This document shows, one piece after another, positions 18,084-26,588 of a DNA stretch of 40,699 nucleotides. A program made the position numbers and the translations under genes. The notes below the pieces were generated by a model that saw nothing but the letters and a program-made list of their open reading frames with translations, was not told the DNA's origin and ran no database searches. Source of the DNA: an uncultured Pelagibacteraceae bacterium (lineage in GTDB: Bacteria > Pseudomonadota > Alphaproteobacteria > Pelagibacterales > Pelagibacteraceae); NCBI GenBank assembly GCA_902592285.1, contig CACJED010000006.1, positions 1-40,699 of the forward strand, read 5' to 3'. Positions within the stretch are counted from its first letter, which is position 1. Each line of letters begins with the position of its first letter.

Positions 18084-18445
18084 TCGACCATTTTTCCGAC
18101 TTTTTCGCCACCAAATAAATGAAAATGTAAGTGAGGAACCTCTTGGCCTCCATGCTCACTTATATTGGCTAAAGCTCTATAACCTTGACCTGCTTCTGTG
18201 GAAATACCTAGCTTTTTAGCAACTATATTAATACCTTTTAACAATCCAACCATCTCATCCGTTGAAGCATTCAAACTAAAATCATCTAAATCAATGTATT
18301 TCCCTTTAGGAATAACTAAAGCATGAATCTTTTTTTGAGGATTAATATCGTGAAATGACAAAACAAAATCATCTTCATAAATTTTATTACATGGAATCTC
18401 TCCACGTAAAATTTTAGCAAAGATGTTATTATCGTCGTAGGCCAT
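18080..18445 (-). CDS. HIT-family (HinT-like) purine nucleoside phosphoramidase
   Basis: A 121-aa histidine-triad protein that hydrolyses AMP-lysine or AMP-NH2-type substrates. It opens NNIFAKILRGEIPCNKIYEDDFVLSFHDI, has HALVIPKGK and ends with the histidine triad HLHFHLFGG. Length and all motifs match bacterial HinT. It lies downstream of the his operon on the same strand, after an 83-bp gap, and overlaps the GNAT gene by 4 bp. Confidence 0.95.
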   Translation of the reverse strand: MAYDDNNIFAKILRGEIPCNKIYEDDFVLSFHDINPQKKIHALVIPKGKYIDLDDFSLNASTDEMVGLLKGINIVAKKLGISTEAGQGYRALANISEHGGQEVPHLHFHLFGGEKVGKMVE

Positions 18446-18469
18446 TAATAATTTTAAATTAATTATATC

Positions 18470-18532
18470 TTATTTTTTATTTTTTATTGTAAACCCATGC
18501 GCCTCTAATTGTCTAATTAAATTTTTTTTTAT
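18470..18532 (-). other. Open, protein-like stretch after the hisE stop (possible frameshifted hisE tail)
   Basis: Directly after the hisE stop, in the -1 frame, about 20 codons read IKKNLIRQLEAHGFTIKNKK before a stop. The patch is clearly less AT-rich than the surrounding intergenic DNA, has no start codon of its own, and adjoins A4 and A9 homopolymers at the hisE stop. Joined to the 90-aa HisE it would give about 110 aa, closer to the family's usual length. It could instead be non-coding chance. Confidence 0.3.
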
Positions 18533-18801
18533 TTTCTTCTACTATTTAATTCTTCCATCACATCTTCAATTTTAATTTCACTTTTTTCAAGATACATAAT
18601 TAAGTGATAAAGAACATCTGCTGCTTCATGGATTTTATTTGTATCTTGCTCTACGGCTTCAATTAACTCATTAATTTCCTCTAAAACCTTTTCTTTTGCT
18701 AAAGATTTACCTACTAACAGTTTGTTTGTATATGAGCCTTCGACTGGATTACTTTTTCGCTCTCTTGCAAGGGTTACCAAATCTTCTAAAATTTTTAACA
18801 T
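18529..18801 (-). CDS. hisE: Phosphoribosyl-ATP pyrophosphatase
   Basis: HisE hydrolyses phosphoribosyl-ATP to phosphoribosyl-AMP, the second step of histidine synthesis. The all-alpha MazG-like fold shows EEINELIEAVEQD and HEAADVLYHLIMYL with the metal-binding Glu/Asp residues; SYTNKLL is the usual N-terminal block. I place the start at the ATG at 18801 (MLKILEDL, 90 aa), 1 bp after the hisF stop; the ORF-track start at 18906 would overlap hisF by 100 bp and adds a nonsense hydrophobic leader. At 90 aa it is somewhat short, and an open stretch in another frame follows the stop. Confidence 0.92.
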   Translation of the reverse strand: MLKILEDLVTLARERKSNPVEGSYTNKLLVGKSLAKEKVLEEINELIEAVEQDTNKIHEAADVLYHLIMYLEKSEIKIEDVMEELNSRRK

Positions 18802-18802
18802 A

Positions 18803-19555
18803 TTAAATCCTAACAGGTATATCTTTTGAAGCCAAATATTGCTTAGCATCATTAATAGAATAAGTTCCATAGTGAAATATAGATGCAGCCAAAACAGCAC
18901 TGGCACCTGATTTTATTCCATCTACTAAGTGATCTAATGTCCCAACCCCACCAGATGCAATCACCGGAATATTTACACTGGATGATATTTTTTTCATCAG
19001 TTTAATATCATATCCTGATTGAGTTCCATCTTTATCCATAGAGGTAACCAATAGCTCACCAGCTCCACACTTCTCCATTTTAGAAGCAAATTCCAAAGCA
19101 TTTATACCTGTAGGATTTCTTCCCCCATGAGTAAAAATTTCCCATCCACCTTCGTTTCTCTTTGCATCAATTGCAACCACAATACATTGTGAACCAAACT
19201 TTCTTGAACTATCTTCTACCACTTTTACATTTTGTACTGCAGCCGTATTTATAGATACTTTATCTGCACCACAATTGAGTAATTTGTTAATATCATCAAC
19301 ACTTCTAACACCTCCACCTACTGTTAATGGAACAAAACATTTCTTAGATGTTTTCTCTACCACTTCGTAAATAGTATCTCTATTTTCATTTGATGCTGTA
19401 ATATCTAAAAAACAAATTTCATCTGCTCCACCATCAGAATAAATTTTGGCTTGTTCGACAGGATCTCCTGCATCTTGCAAATCAACAAAGTTAATTCCTT
19501 TTACAACACGACCATTTTTAACGTCTAAACAAGGTATTATTCTATTTTTAAGCAT
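18803..19555 (-). CDS. hisF: Imidazole glycerol phosphate synthase, cyclase subunit
   Basis: HisF is the TIM-barrel cyclase that uses ammonia from HisH to form IGP and [24 protein letters not shown] holds the catalytic Asp near residue 11, [12 protein letters not shown] is a phosphate loop, [20 protein letters not shown] holds the second catalytic Asp near 130, and [13 protein letters not shown] plus [14 protein letters not shown] complete the barrel. It overlaps hisA by 8 bp and lies 1 bp before hisE. The AICAR it releases feeds PurH, also encoded in the window. Confidence 0.98.
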   Translation of the reverse strand: MLKNRIIPCLDVKNGRVVKGINFVDLQDAGDPVEQAKIYSDGGADEICFLDITASNENRDTIYEVVEKTSKKCFVPLTVGGGVRSVDDINKLLNCGADKVSINTAAVQNVKVVEDSSRKFGSQCIVVAIDAKRNEGGWEIFTHGGRNPTGINALEFASKMEKCGAGELLVTSMDKDGTQSGYDIKLMKKISSSVNIPVIASGGVGTLDHLVDGIKSGASAVLAASIFHYGTYSINDAKQYLASKDIPVRI

Positions 19556-20267
19556 CTAGTTCCTTAACTAGTTCATCCAGTTTAATATCACCATCATAAA
19601 TAGCTTTTCCAACTATTATACCTTCAACATTTTTTAAATTCTTTGCTTTTTTAATATCATCTATTGAAGAAACACCACCAGATATAATCACAGGACAACT
19701 TGATATCTCTGCAACTTTTGATGTCTCATCAAAATTAGGACTTTGTTTCATTCCATCTCTATTAATATCAGTATAAATCAATCTACTTGCACCATAATTA
19801 TTAACTTCTTTCAAATAATCTAAAGTCAATTGATTGGAATTTTCTTTCCAGCCAGATACTGATAAATATCCATCTTTAGCGTCTAAGCCTAAGGCAATTT
19901 TATTTGGAAATTTTTCGCAAGCCTTCTTTAAAAAATTTTTATCTTTAATAGCGGCACTTCCTAAAATAACTTTTTCAGCACCAGCATCGGTATATTTCTG
20001 AATACTTTCAATGTTTCTGATACCTCCACCAATTTCGATCTTAAGATCAAATTTTTTTACTATTTGTTGAATAATATCTAAATTAACTGTTTCTCCAGTT
20101 AAAGCTCCATCTAAATCAACTATATGTAAGTTTTTAAAACCAAAATCTTTGTATTTACCAGCTTGTTCAACTGGCGATATTTCATATTCAGTTTTGTTGT
20201 CAAAGTCTCCTTTAACTAACCTCACACACTTTTTATCTTTAATATCTATCGCAGGAAATATTTTCAT
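19548..20267 (-). CDS. hisA: ProFAR isomerase (phosphoribosylformimino-AICAR-P isomerase)
   Basis: A 239-aa TIM-barrel isomerase carrying out the step before HisF/HisH. The catalytic Asp is in [18 protein letters not shown], with [11 protein letters not shown] and the second Asp in [10 protein letters not shown], then [13 protein letters not shown] and the phosphate-binding [11 protein letters not shown]. Length is normal. Its ATG directly abuts the hisH stop (TAAATG) and its 3' end overlaps hisF by 8 bp, consistent with one tightly coupled operon. Confidence 0.98.
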   Translation of the reverse strand: MKIFPAIDIKDKKCVRLVKGDFDNKTEYEISPVEQAGKYKDFGFKNLHIVDLDGALTGETVNLDIIQQIVKKFDLKIEIGGGIRNIESIQKYTDAGAEKVILGSAAIKDKNFLKKACEKFPNKIALGLDAKDGYLSVSGWKENSNQLTLDYLKEVNNYGASRLIYTDINRDGMKQSPNFDETSKVAEISSCPVIISGGVSSIDDIKKAKNLKNVEGIIVGKAIYDGDIKLDELVKELDA

Positions 20268-20894
20268 TTATAAACTTATAAAATTATCAATTATTTTGAG
20301 CCCAAACTTGTCACTCTTTTCTGGGTGAAACTGAGTTCCAAAAATATTTTCTTTTTCAACAGAGCAAACAATATTTGATGAATAATCCGTTGTAGCTGAA
20401 ATTACATTTGTATCTTTTGGAATAAATTCATAGCTGTGTACAAAATACATATGAGAATTGTTTTCTATATTTTTAAAAATTTTACTTTCTTTAATAATAT
20501 TAATTTGGTTCCAGCCAATATGAGGAAGTTTATACTTTCCATTTTGATTATCTATTTTTGAAACTTTACCAGAAATCCACCCTAAACCTTTTGTTTCAGT
20601 TTCTTCATAACCAATATCTGCAAACATTTGTAAGCCAACACAAATTCCAAGAAGAGGTTTTTTATGCGTTATTGCAAATTCATTTAAAGTTTCTTCTAAA
20701 CCATTAATTTTATTTAAAGCTTCAACGCAACTTTTAAATGATCCCTGCCCTGGTAAAACTACTTTATCACTTAATTTAATCTTATTTAAATTCGAAGTAA
20801 CATCAAGATTCACTTTATCTTTAGCTACTTCTTTAAAAGAATTTATTACCGAGCTTATATTGCCCGAATTATAATCAACAATTGTAACATTCAT
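20268..20894 (-). CDS. hisH: Imidazole glycerol phosphate synthase, glutaminase subunit
   Basis: A 208-aa class I glutamine amidotransferase that supplies ammonia to HisF. The oxyanion strand is VVLPGQGSF, the nucleophile Cys is in LLGICVGLQMFADIGYEE, and the catalytic His/Glu are in GTQFHPEKSDKFG. MNVTIVDYNSGNISSV is the standard N-terminus. It lies 5 bp after hisB and abuts hisA. Confidence 0.98.
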   Translation of the reverse strand: MNVTIVDYNSGNISSVINSFKEVAKDKVNLDVTSNLNKIKLSDKVVLPGQGSFKSCVEALNKINGLEETLNEFAITHKKPLLGICVGLQMFADIGYEETETKGLGWISGKVSKIDNQNGKYKLPHIGWNQINIIKESKIFKNIENNSHMYFVHSYEFIPKDTNVISATTDYSSNIVCSVEKENIFGTQFHPEKSDKFGLKIIDNFISL

Positions 20895-20899
20895 TAAAC

Positions 20900-21490
20900 T
20901 TATAATGAGCCTTTGGTGGAAGGAATACTCTTCTTATTCCTAGGATCCATTTCTAATGCAGCTCTTAATGATCTTGCAAGGCCCTTATAACAAGATTCAA
21001 TAATATGATGACTATTATCACCATAAATATTTTCAATATGTAAAGTAATTCCAGCTGATTGTGAGAAAGCCTGAAACCACTCCTTAAATAGTTCAGTATC
21101 CATCTCTCCAAGTTTCTCAACCTTTAATTTTACCTTCCATATAAGATATGGTCTGTTGGAAACATCCACTGCTACACGTGATAATGTTTCATCCATTGGT
21201 ATCATCGCGTGTGCATATCTTTTAATACCAACAAATTTTTTAGCCGCTTTTTTTAAAGCTTCACCAATTGCAATTCCTGTATCCTCTGTAGTGTGATGAA
21301 GGTCAATATGTGTATCTCCTTTTGCTTTAACCTTTAGATCAATAAGTGAATGCTTTGAAAGCTGCTCGAGCATATGATCTAAGAAACCTATGCCAGTGTC
21401 AATTTGATAATTACCTTTACCATCAATATTTACTTCAACACTAATGCTTGTTTCTTTAGTTTTACGGGATACTTTTCCTTTTCTAGCCAT
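20900..21490 (-). CDS. hisB: Imidazoleglycerol-phosphate dehydratase (monofunctional)
   Basis: A 196-aa manganese enzyme converting IGP to imidazole acetol phosphate. The metal-binding repeats are both present: [18 protein letters not shown] and [17 protein letters not shown], then [17 protein letters not shown]. It lacks the histidinol-phosphatase domain of the enterobacterial bifunctional form. It is the first gene of the his operon and is divergent from hslV across 88 bp. Confidence 0.98.
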   Translation of the reverse strand: MARKGKVSRKTKETSISVEVNIDGKGNYQIDTGIGFLDHMLEQLSKHSLIDLKVKAKGDTHIDLHHTTEDTGIAIGEALKKAAKKFVGIKRYAHAMIPMDETLSRVAVDVSNRPYLIWKVKLKVEKLGEMDTELFKEWFQAFSQSAGITLHIENIYGDNSHHIIESCYKGLARSLRAALEMDPRNKKSIPSTKGSL

Positions 21491-21543
21491 ATATTTTAAT
21501 GGTATACATACATAATCACTCTATATCAATATTAGTCTAAACA

Positions 21544-21572
21544 CTTGAAGTATCAAAAATAGTTACCATTTA
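21544..21572 (+). promoter_or_regulatory. Heat-shock (sigma-32/RpoH-like) promoter candidate for hslVU
   Basis: CTTGAAG at 21544-21550 matches the RpoH -35 CTTGAA(A). After 14 bp comes ACCATTTA at 21565-21572, close to the RpoH -10 (CCCATNTA-like). The genes it would drive, hslV-hslU, are classic RpoH targets. The predicted start site falls at or next to the hslV ATG (21579), which would give a nearly leaderless mRNA. Confidence 0.55.
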
Positions 21573-21578
21573 TTAAGA

Positions 21579-22094
21579 ATGACAACAATTGTGTTAGTAA
21601 GAAAAAACAATGAAGTAGTCGTTGCAGGTGATGGACAAGTTAGTATGGGAAATACTGTTGTCAAAAGCACGGCTTCAAAAGTTAGAAAAATTGAAAAAAG
21701 AGATGTGGTTGCCGGTTTTGCTGGATCAACTGCTGATGCATTAACATTATTTGAAAGACTAGAGGGAAAATTAGAAAAACACGCTGGTAATCTATCAAGA
21801 GCTGCTGTTGAATTAGCAAAAGATTGGCGTACTGATAAATATTTAAGAAGACTGGAAGCTTTAATGGCCGTTGGAGATAAAAATAATAGTTACATAATTT
21901 CTGGAACTGGGGATGTTTTAGAACCAGAGGGAGATGTAATAGGGATAGGATCAGGTGGAAATTATGCCTTAGCTGCTGGAAAAGTTTTAATGGAAGGTAA
22001 CATGTCTGCAGAGGAAGTAGCAAAAAAAGCAATTAAAGTAGCAGCTGATATTTGTGTATTTACAAATGATAACGTTAAAATTGAGAAAATATAA
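21579..22094 (+). CDS. hslV: ATP-dependent protease subunit HslV (ClpQ)
   Basis: A 171-aa proteasome-beta-like peptidase that forms dodecamers capped by HslU. After Met removal the nucleophile Thr1 is exposed (TTIVLVRK), and [35 protein letters not shown] and [16 protein letters not shown] match the family. No Shine-Dalgarno is visible between the promoter-like elements and the ATG. The stop overlaps the hslU ATG by one base (TAATG). Confidence 0.98.
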   Translation: MTTIVLVRKNNEVVVAGDGQVSMGNTVVKSTASKVRKIEKRDVVAGFAGSTADALTLFERLEGKLEKHAGNLSRAAVELAKDWRTDKYLRRLEALMAVGDKNNSYIISGTGDVLEPEGDVIGIGSGGNYALAAGKVLMEGNMSAEEVAKKAIKVAADICVFTNDNVKIEKI

Positions 22095-23467
22095 TGGATA
22101 ATTCAAACGTAACACCATTGCATCCTAATAGTAAAAATGAAAAAGAAGAAACATCTTTGGTAAGTTCTTTATCTCCAAGAGAAATAGTATCAGAACTTGA
22201 TAGATTTGTTGTTGGACAAAATAAAGCCAAAAAAGCAGTTGCAGTCGCATTAAGAAATAGATGGAGAAGACAAGCTCTTAAAGGTGAAATGAAAAATGAG
22301 GTTTTACCAAAAAATATTTTAATGATTGGTCCAACAGGTGTTGGGAAAACAGAAATCTCACGAAGACTTTCAAAACTTGCTGAAGCACCTTTTGTAAAAG
22401 TTGAAGCAACTAGATTTACAGAAGTTGGATACGTAGGGAGAGATGTAGAGCAGATTGTCAGGGACCTCATTGAAATTGCTATCTCAATGGAAAAAGTAAA
22501 AAAAAGGAAAGAAGTTTTTGCTAAAGCTCAAAAAGCTGCTGAGGAAAAGGTTTTAGACGCATTAGTTGGTAAAAAAGCAAGTTTGGCTACAAGAGAGAGT
22601 TTCAGAAAAAGATTAAGAAATGGAGACTTGGACGATAATGAAATTGAAATTGCAGTGAGCGACTCAGGGTCAAGTGGTACATCGTTTGAAATTCCTGGTA
22701 TGCCGGGAGCTAATGTTGGAATGATTAATATTGGTGAGATTATGGGTAAGTCTATGGGTGTTAAAGAAAAGAAAAAGAAAATGACAGTAAAGGAGTCCCA
22801 TGAAATTTTAATCAATGATGAGTCAGATAAATTAATTGAGCAAGATAAAATTGTAAAAGCCGCAAAACTATCCACTGAAAATAATGGTATAGTATTTCTT
22901 GATGAAATTGACAAAATTTCAGCAAGAACAGATAGAGTTGGTGGTGATGTATCCAGAGAAGGAGTTCAAAGAGATTTATTACCTCTTATTGAGGGAACAA
23001 CAGTAAACACAAAACATGGTCCAATTAAAACTGATCACATTCTATTCATTGCTTCAGGAGCATTCCAGCTTGCAAAACCATCTGACCTATTACCTGAACT
23101 TCAAGGAAGACTGCCTATAAGAGTTGAACTTGAAGCTTTAACGAGTGATGATTTTAAGAGAATTTTAAAAGAACCTGATTATAGTTTAATCAAACAATAC
23201 GTGGCTCTGTTAAAAACTGAAAATGTTGACTTAGAATTTTCAGATGATGGAATAGATACTATTGCTAAAATAGCCTCTGAAGTAAATGCTACTGTCGAAA
23301 ATATTGGAGCTAGAAGGCTACATACTATCATAGAAAAAATTTTAGATGATATAAGTTTTACAGCAACAGACAGATCAGGTGAAAAAATAATTATCAATAA
23401 AGAATATATAAATAAGAATTTAGATAGTTTGATTAAAGATAATGATCTTTCAAAATTTATTTTATAA
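22094..23467 (+). CDS. hslU: ATPase subunit HslU (ClpY) of the HslVU protease
   Basis: A 457-aa AAA+ unfoldase that threads substrates into Hsl[34 protein letters not shown] is the usual N-terminus, Walker A is [16 protein letters not shown], the pore loop segment is GYVGRDVEQ, and Walker B is [12 protein letters not shown]. The intermediate (I) domain lies about residues 110-245. Sensor-2 GARRLHTI and the C-terminal docking tail DLSKFIL end the protein. It overlaps the convergent Smr gene by 6 bp. Confidence 0.98.
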   Translation: MDNSNVTPLHPNSKNEKEETSLVSSLSPREIVSELDRFVVGQNKAKKAVAVALRNRWRRQALKGEMKNEVLPKNILMIGPTGVGKTEISRRLSKLAEAPFVKVEATRFTEVGYVGRDVEQIVRDLIEIAISMEKVKKRKEVFAKAQKAAEEKVLDALVGKKASLATRESFRKRLRNGDLDDNEIEIAVSDSGSSGTSFEIPGMPGANVGMINIGEIMGKSMGVKEKKKKMTVKESHEILINDESDKLIEQDKIVKAAKLSTENNGIVFLDEIDKISARTDRVGGDVSREGVQRDLLPLIEGTTVNTKHGPIKTDHILFIASGAFQLAKPSDLLPELQGRLPIRVELEALTSDDFKRILKEPDYSLIKQYVALLKTENVDLEFSDDGIDTIAKIASEVNATVENIGARRLHTIIEKILDDISFTATDRSGEKIIINKEYINKNLDSLIKDNDLSKFIL

Positions 23468-23875
23468 TTTTTTTTTTAAAAATATATAAAAAGCTCCTGA
23501 TCCACCATCTTTAATTTCTGCTTGTTTTATTTCAGTAATTTTTTTCATTAACTCTGAATTATTTTCTATATGATCACGTACAGAATATTTTAGTATACTA
23601 AAATCTTTAGAAACATAAGGGTCTTTTTCGGTATTTGAATGAAGACCTTTACCAGTTACCACCACAATTTTTGAAACATTATTTTCAAACGAGCCATTAA
23701 TGAATTGCTGAATTTTTATGTTTGCTTGCTCTAATGTAAGACCGTGAAGATCTATATGTTTAGTTTTTAAAATTTGTTTTTTTTTTATTTCAAAATCTTT
23801 ATTAGGTAATTTTTCATCATTAGATAAAAAATTTTCCCAATCTTTCTTGTCTTTATTTGAAATTTTATCGTCCAA
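23462..23875 (-). CDS. Smr-domain protein
   Basis: A 137-aa protein whose C-terminal half is a small MutS-related (Smr) domain, a nuclease-type fold; [28 protein letters not shown] and the late [12 protein letters not shown] are the hallmarks (DLHG, GKG, G-G-x-G). The N-terminal 45 residues are charged and Lys-rich. The only in-frame start is a TTG at 23875, immediately after the TAA of the Tim44-like gene, which is in the same frame, so the pair reads TAATTG. In many relatives an mltA gene sits between these two genes; it is absent here. Confidence 0.9.
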   Translation of the reverse strand: MDDKISNKDKKDWENFLSNDEKLPNKDFEIKKKQILKTKHIDLHGLTLEQANIKIQQFINGSFENNVSKIVVVTGKGLHSNTEKDPYVSKDFSILKYSVRDHIENNSELMKKITEIKQAEIKDGGSGAFYIFLKKKL

Positions 23876-24472
23876 TTACGTTAAAGTATCTACTAATTGC
23901 CAATTAGGATTGGTAGATCTAATGTCTCTAGAGAAAACCCAAGTATCATAAATTTTTTTAATCTTTTCAGGGTCACCTGAAATAATTTTTTTATCTTTAT
24001 CTTTGATACAAGTTATTACTTCACTTACAAAATCGACAGTTACATTTAATATTTCATTAATTTTTTTATGTTCTTTAATTTTGGCAGAGTTAACGCCTAT
24101 AAAAGTAATTTCAGCATAATGTCCCCTTTTACTTCTTTCTTTTAAAGCTTCCTCGAATTGATCTTTTATTTTTTTACTAAGCAAAGGTTTGCTGGCTACT
24201 AATTTATTATCATTATCACTAAAGTCAGTTATTATTGTTTCATAAGCAATTTTTGCTCCATTAATAAATTCTTTTTGAGCTTCATCGTCAAAATTTTGTT
24301 TAGAAGTAGGTTTTTTCTCTGATTGAATATTATTTAATACTTTTTCAAACTGTGATGGGGCTTTGCCCTCAAAACCAGTTCTTTTACCAAGAATTCCTCT
24401 TAATCTTAAAATGATAAATCCGGCAATCATTGCAAGAAGTATTATATCAATATATTCGAAACTATAATTCAT
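23876..24472 (-). CDS. Tim44-like domain protein
   Basis: A 198-aa protein with an N-terminal membrane anchor (IDIILLAMIAGFIILRLRGILGKR) followed by a Tim44-like domain (about residues 75-198): FINGAKIAYETIITDFSD, LVASKPLLSKKIKDQFEEAL, VNSAKI and DTWVFSRDIRSTNPNWQLVDT. The bacterial homologue of mitochondrial Tim44 is thought to be an adaptor at the inner membrane. The ORF track uses a GTG at 24475; I prefer the next codon, ATG at 24472. It is divergent from fxsA. Confidence 0.88.
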   Translation of the reverse strand: MNYSFEYIDIILLAMIAGFIILRLRGILGKRTGFEGKAPSQFEKVLNNIQSEKKPTSKQNFDDEAQKEFINGAKIAYETIITDFSDNDNKLVASKPLLSKKIKDQFEEALKERSKRGHYAEITFIGVNSAKIKEHKKINEILNVTVDFVSEVITCIKDKDKKIISGDPEKIKKIYDTWVFSRDIRSTNPNWQLVDTLT

Positions 24473-24529
24473 CACCTAAATGTAATTACTATGTTGATTA
24501 ATTTCAACTAACAATTACATTAAAGACAA

Positions 24530-24955
24530 ATGAACTCAGTACTATTAGCAATAATTTTAATTCCAATTATAGAAATTTACCTATTTATAAAAATTGGCTC
24601 TCAAATTGGAGCATTTAATACAATTTTATTGATATTTTTTACTGCAATAATCGGTGTTTATTATGCAAAGTATGAAGGATTAAACACCATAAGGTCTGGT
24701 TTTATGCAAATAGTTAAAAATCAAACCCCTGCTTATGAAATAATTTCTGGTGCCGCAATAGCTTTTGCAGCAATACTTTTAATTATTCCAGGTTTCGCGA
24801 CTGATTTTTTAGGTTTTTTACTAATCTTGCCAATAACAAGAAAATTAATTTTTGGAAATCTTTCAAACAAATTTAAAAAACAAGAGTATAAAAAAAATAA
24901 TTTTATAGATGGAGAGTACGAGGATATTGACGATAACAATGACAGAAAAATTTAA
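24530..24955 (+). CDS. fxsA: FxsA family membrane protein
   Basis: A 141-aa inner-membrane protein with about three hydrophobic segments: LLAIILIPIIEIYLFIKIG, TILLIFFTAIIGVYYAKYEGL and ISGAAIAFAAILLIIPGFATDFLGFLLILP. The G-A-x2-I-PGF-DFLG block is diagnostic for FxsA, named for suppressing phage exclusion in E. coli when overproduced; its normal role is unclear. The tail is charged and acidic. It overlaps the secB start by 17 bp. Confidence 0.92.
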   Translation: MNSVLLAIILIPIIEIYLFIKIGSQIGAFNTILLIFFTAIIGVYYAKYEGLNTIRSGFMQIVKNQTPAYEIISGAAIAFAAILLIIPGFATDFLGFLLILPITRKLIFGNLSNKFKKQEYKKNNFIDGEYEDIDDNNDRKI

Positions 24956-25361
24956 AATTCTAGCAAAATATATTAAAGATATGTCGAGTGAAACGGCTGA
25001 TGTGGAGACATTTTTATTTGTTAAGGAAAATATTTCTAAATATCAATTGAATATAGATATCACGTCCAAAGCTTTAAAGAATAAATTAATCGAAGTTAAT
25101 ACAACTTTAAAATTTGAAGATAAAGAACCTAATGAAAAAAAATCATTTTATGAAATTGTTTACGCAACAATTATAAAAGTCGATGATGAAATAAAAGAAA
25201 AGAAAGATCTTGAAAAAATTATTTTATGTGATGTTCCTACAAAAATTTATCCAGATCTAGAAAATTGTTTTCTCAATCTAGTTCATAATTCTGGACATCC
25301 TCTTATTAAACTGGAAAAAAAAATTGATTTCAATAAACTTTACAACGAAAGATTTAATTAA
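24939..25361 (+). CDS. secB: Protein-export chaperone SecB
   Basis: A 140-aa cytoplasmic chaperone keeping preproteins unfolded for SecA. KFKILAKYIKDMSSETADVETFLFVKENISKYQLNIDI is the conserved N-terminal block in SAR11-type SecB; VNTTLKFEDKE and the later LCDVPTKIYPDLENCFLNLVHNSGHP match the family core. I prefer the ATG at 24939 (MTEKFKIL) over the ORF-track start at 24909. It converges with dnaQ with an 8-bp overlap. Confidence 0.93.
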   Translation: MTEKFKILAKYIKDMSSETADVETFLFVKENISKYQLNIDITSKALKNKLIEVNTTLKFEDKEPNEKKSFYEIVYATIIKVDDEIKEKKDLEKIILCDVPTKIYPDLENCFLNLVHNSGHPLIKLEKKIDFNKLYNERFN

Positions 25362-26019
25362 AATAATTTTTTTTCAAATTCTTATTTAAAAAATCTTTGT
25401 GTTTTTTTAATTCTTCTTCTGTAATTTTAACTATCTTTTTAAAATATAAAATTTTTCCCTTAGTTAAAACAGGAGTATTTTCATCTTGTTTATGGAAATC
25501 TAAGGTTGGTTCTTTTTGATCAATTAGATTTATATATACCTTCGCTAACAAATCACAATCTATCAATGCCGTGTGTTGAACTCTTTTAGAGTTATCTATT
25601 CGATATCTTTTACATAAAGCATCTAGACTTATTGAAGAGCCTGGAAACTTGTTTCTAGACAAAATAAGTGTATCAACTATCTCATTATTTATTTTATCTT
25701 TTCCAAGGATTTCTAGTTCATGATTAATGTGAGCTAAGTCGAAATTTGCATTATGAATTATTAATTTTTTACCATCAATAAAATTTAAAAATTCATCAAC
25801 AATCTCTTTAAATTTTTTTTGTTTAGACAAGAAATCATCAGTATATCCATGAATCTCAAAAGCTTTTTCAGAGACTTTTCTTTCTGGATTTAGGTAACAA
25901 TGAAATTTGTTTTTTGTTGGAATTAAATTTTCTAGCTCTACACAACCAATTTCAACAATTCTATGTCCTTCTTTGACAGATATGCCTGTTGTTTCAGTAT
26001 CTAAAACTACCTCTTTCAT
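25354..26019 (-). CDS. dnaQ: DNA polymerase III epsilon subunit (proofreading exonuclease)
   Basis: A 221-aa DEDDh 3'-5' exonuclease. ExoI is VVLDTETTGISVKEGHRIVEIG, ExoII is IIHNANFDLAHINHEL and ExoIII is HTALIDCDLLAKVY with the general-base His. The C-terminal Lys-rich tail presumably binds the alpha subunit. It is the last gene of the minus-strand operon PSRP-maf-aroE-coaE-dnaQ, overlapping coaE by 4 bp (ATGA). The location near the predicted oriC is conserved in alphaproteobacteria. Confidence 0.97.
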   Translation of the reverse strand: MKEVVLDTETTGISVKEGHRIVEIGCVELENLIPTKNKFHCYLNPERKVSEKAFEIHGYTDDFLSKQKKFKEIVDEFLNFIDGKKLIIHNANFDLAHINHELEILGKDKINNEIVDTLILSRNKFPGSSISLDALCKRYRIDNSKRVQHTALIDCDLLAKVYINLIDQKEPTLDFHKQDENTPVLTKGKILYFKKIVKITEEELKKHKDFLNKNLKKNYFN

Positions 26020-26588
26020 CTCAATACTCTGTTTAATATATCCTTAACACTTTTACGAGCTAAATTTAATTTAAAATTATTTTTTATCACAAAATGTGAT
26101 TTTTTTTTTTTATAACTCAAGGGTAATTGAAGTTTTTTTAGTTTAGTAAGAACCAATTTATTAAAATTTTTTCTTTTTTTTACTCTTTTTGATATTTCTT
26201 TTCTTGAGGATTGAATAAAAACTATAACATCTTTTTTTCTATTTAATTTTTTTTCTAAATACAATGGAATATCTAAAACAACTGCTTCTTTATGATTATT
26301 TTTTTTTATAAATTTTTGTAATTCTCTGTTTACTTTTGGATGAACAATTTCTGAAATTATTTTGATATTTTTGTCGTTAGAAATAATTGCATTTATTAAT
26401 TCTTTTTTTTTTATTGGAAAACGAGTAAAAAAATTAGGTAATTTTTTTTTTAAAAGTAAATTAACATTTCTATTTTTAGAATAAATTTTAGCAACAATCT
26501 TATCTGCATTAAATACAGGAAGCTTAAATAATTTTGAAATGAAGGTTTTTCCTGATCCTATATCACCAACTAGAGCTATTCTAATCAT
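26016..26588 (-). CDS. coaE: Dephospho-CoA kinase
   Basis: A 190-aa kinase for the final step of CoA synthesis. The P-loop is LVGDIGSGKTFIS (Thr instead of the more common Ser), FNADKIV gives the conserved Asp, and VHPKVNRELQKFI, VVLDIPLYLEKKLN and VIVFIQSSRKEISKRVKKRKN match the family. It is very Lys/Asn-rich and slightly compact. It overlaps aroE by 8 bp upstream and dnaQ by 4 bp downstream. Confidence 0.95.
   Translation of the reverse strand: MIRIALVGDIGSGKTFISKLFKLPVFNADKIVAKIYSKNRNVNLLLKKKLPNFFTRFPIKKKELINAIISNDKNIKIISEIVHPKVNRELQKFIKKNNHKEAVVLDIPLYLEKKLNRKKDVIVFIQSSRKEISKRVKKRKNFNKLVLTKLKKLQLPLSYKKKKSHFVIKNNFKLNLARKSVKDILNRVLR

Noticed and set aside
18802-18906. Hydrophobic N-terminal extension of HisE in the ORF track
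   Set aside because: It is the hisF 3' end read in another frame; HisE starts normally at 18801.
21170-21185. CACGTG core in hisB resembling parS
   Set aside because: TGCTACACGTGATAAT keeps only the hexamer core and differs from parS at five positions, so it is probably just coding sequence.
22528-22914. 128-aa antisense ORF within hslU, and other long antisense ORFs (13515..13877, 21682..22032, 22075..22470)
   Set aside because: Low-complexity Leu/Ile/Ser/Phe-rich shadows of well-identified genes on the opposite strand, as expected in AT-rich coding DNA.
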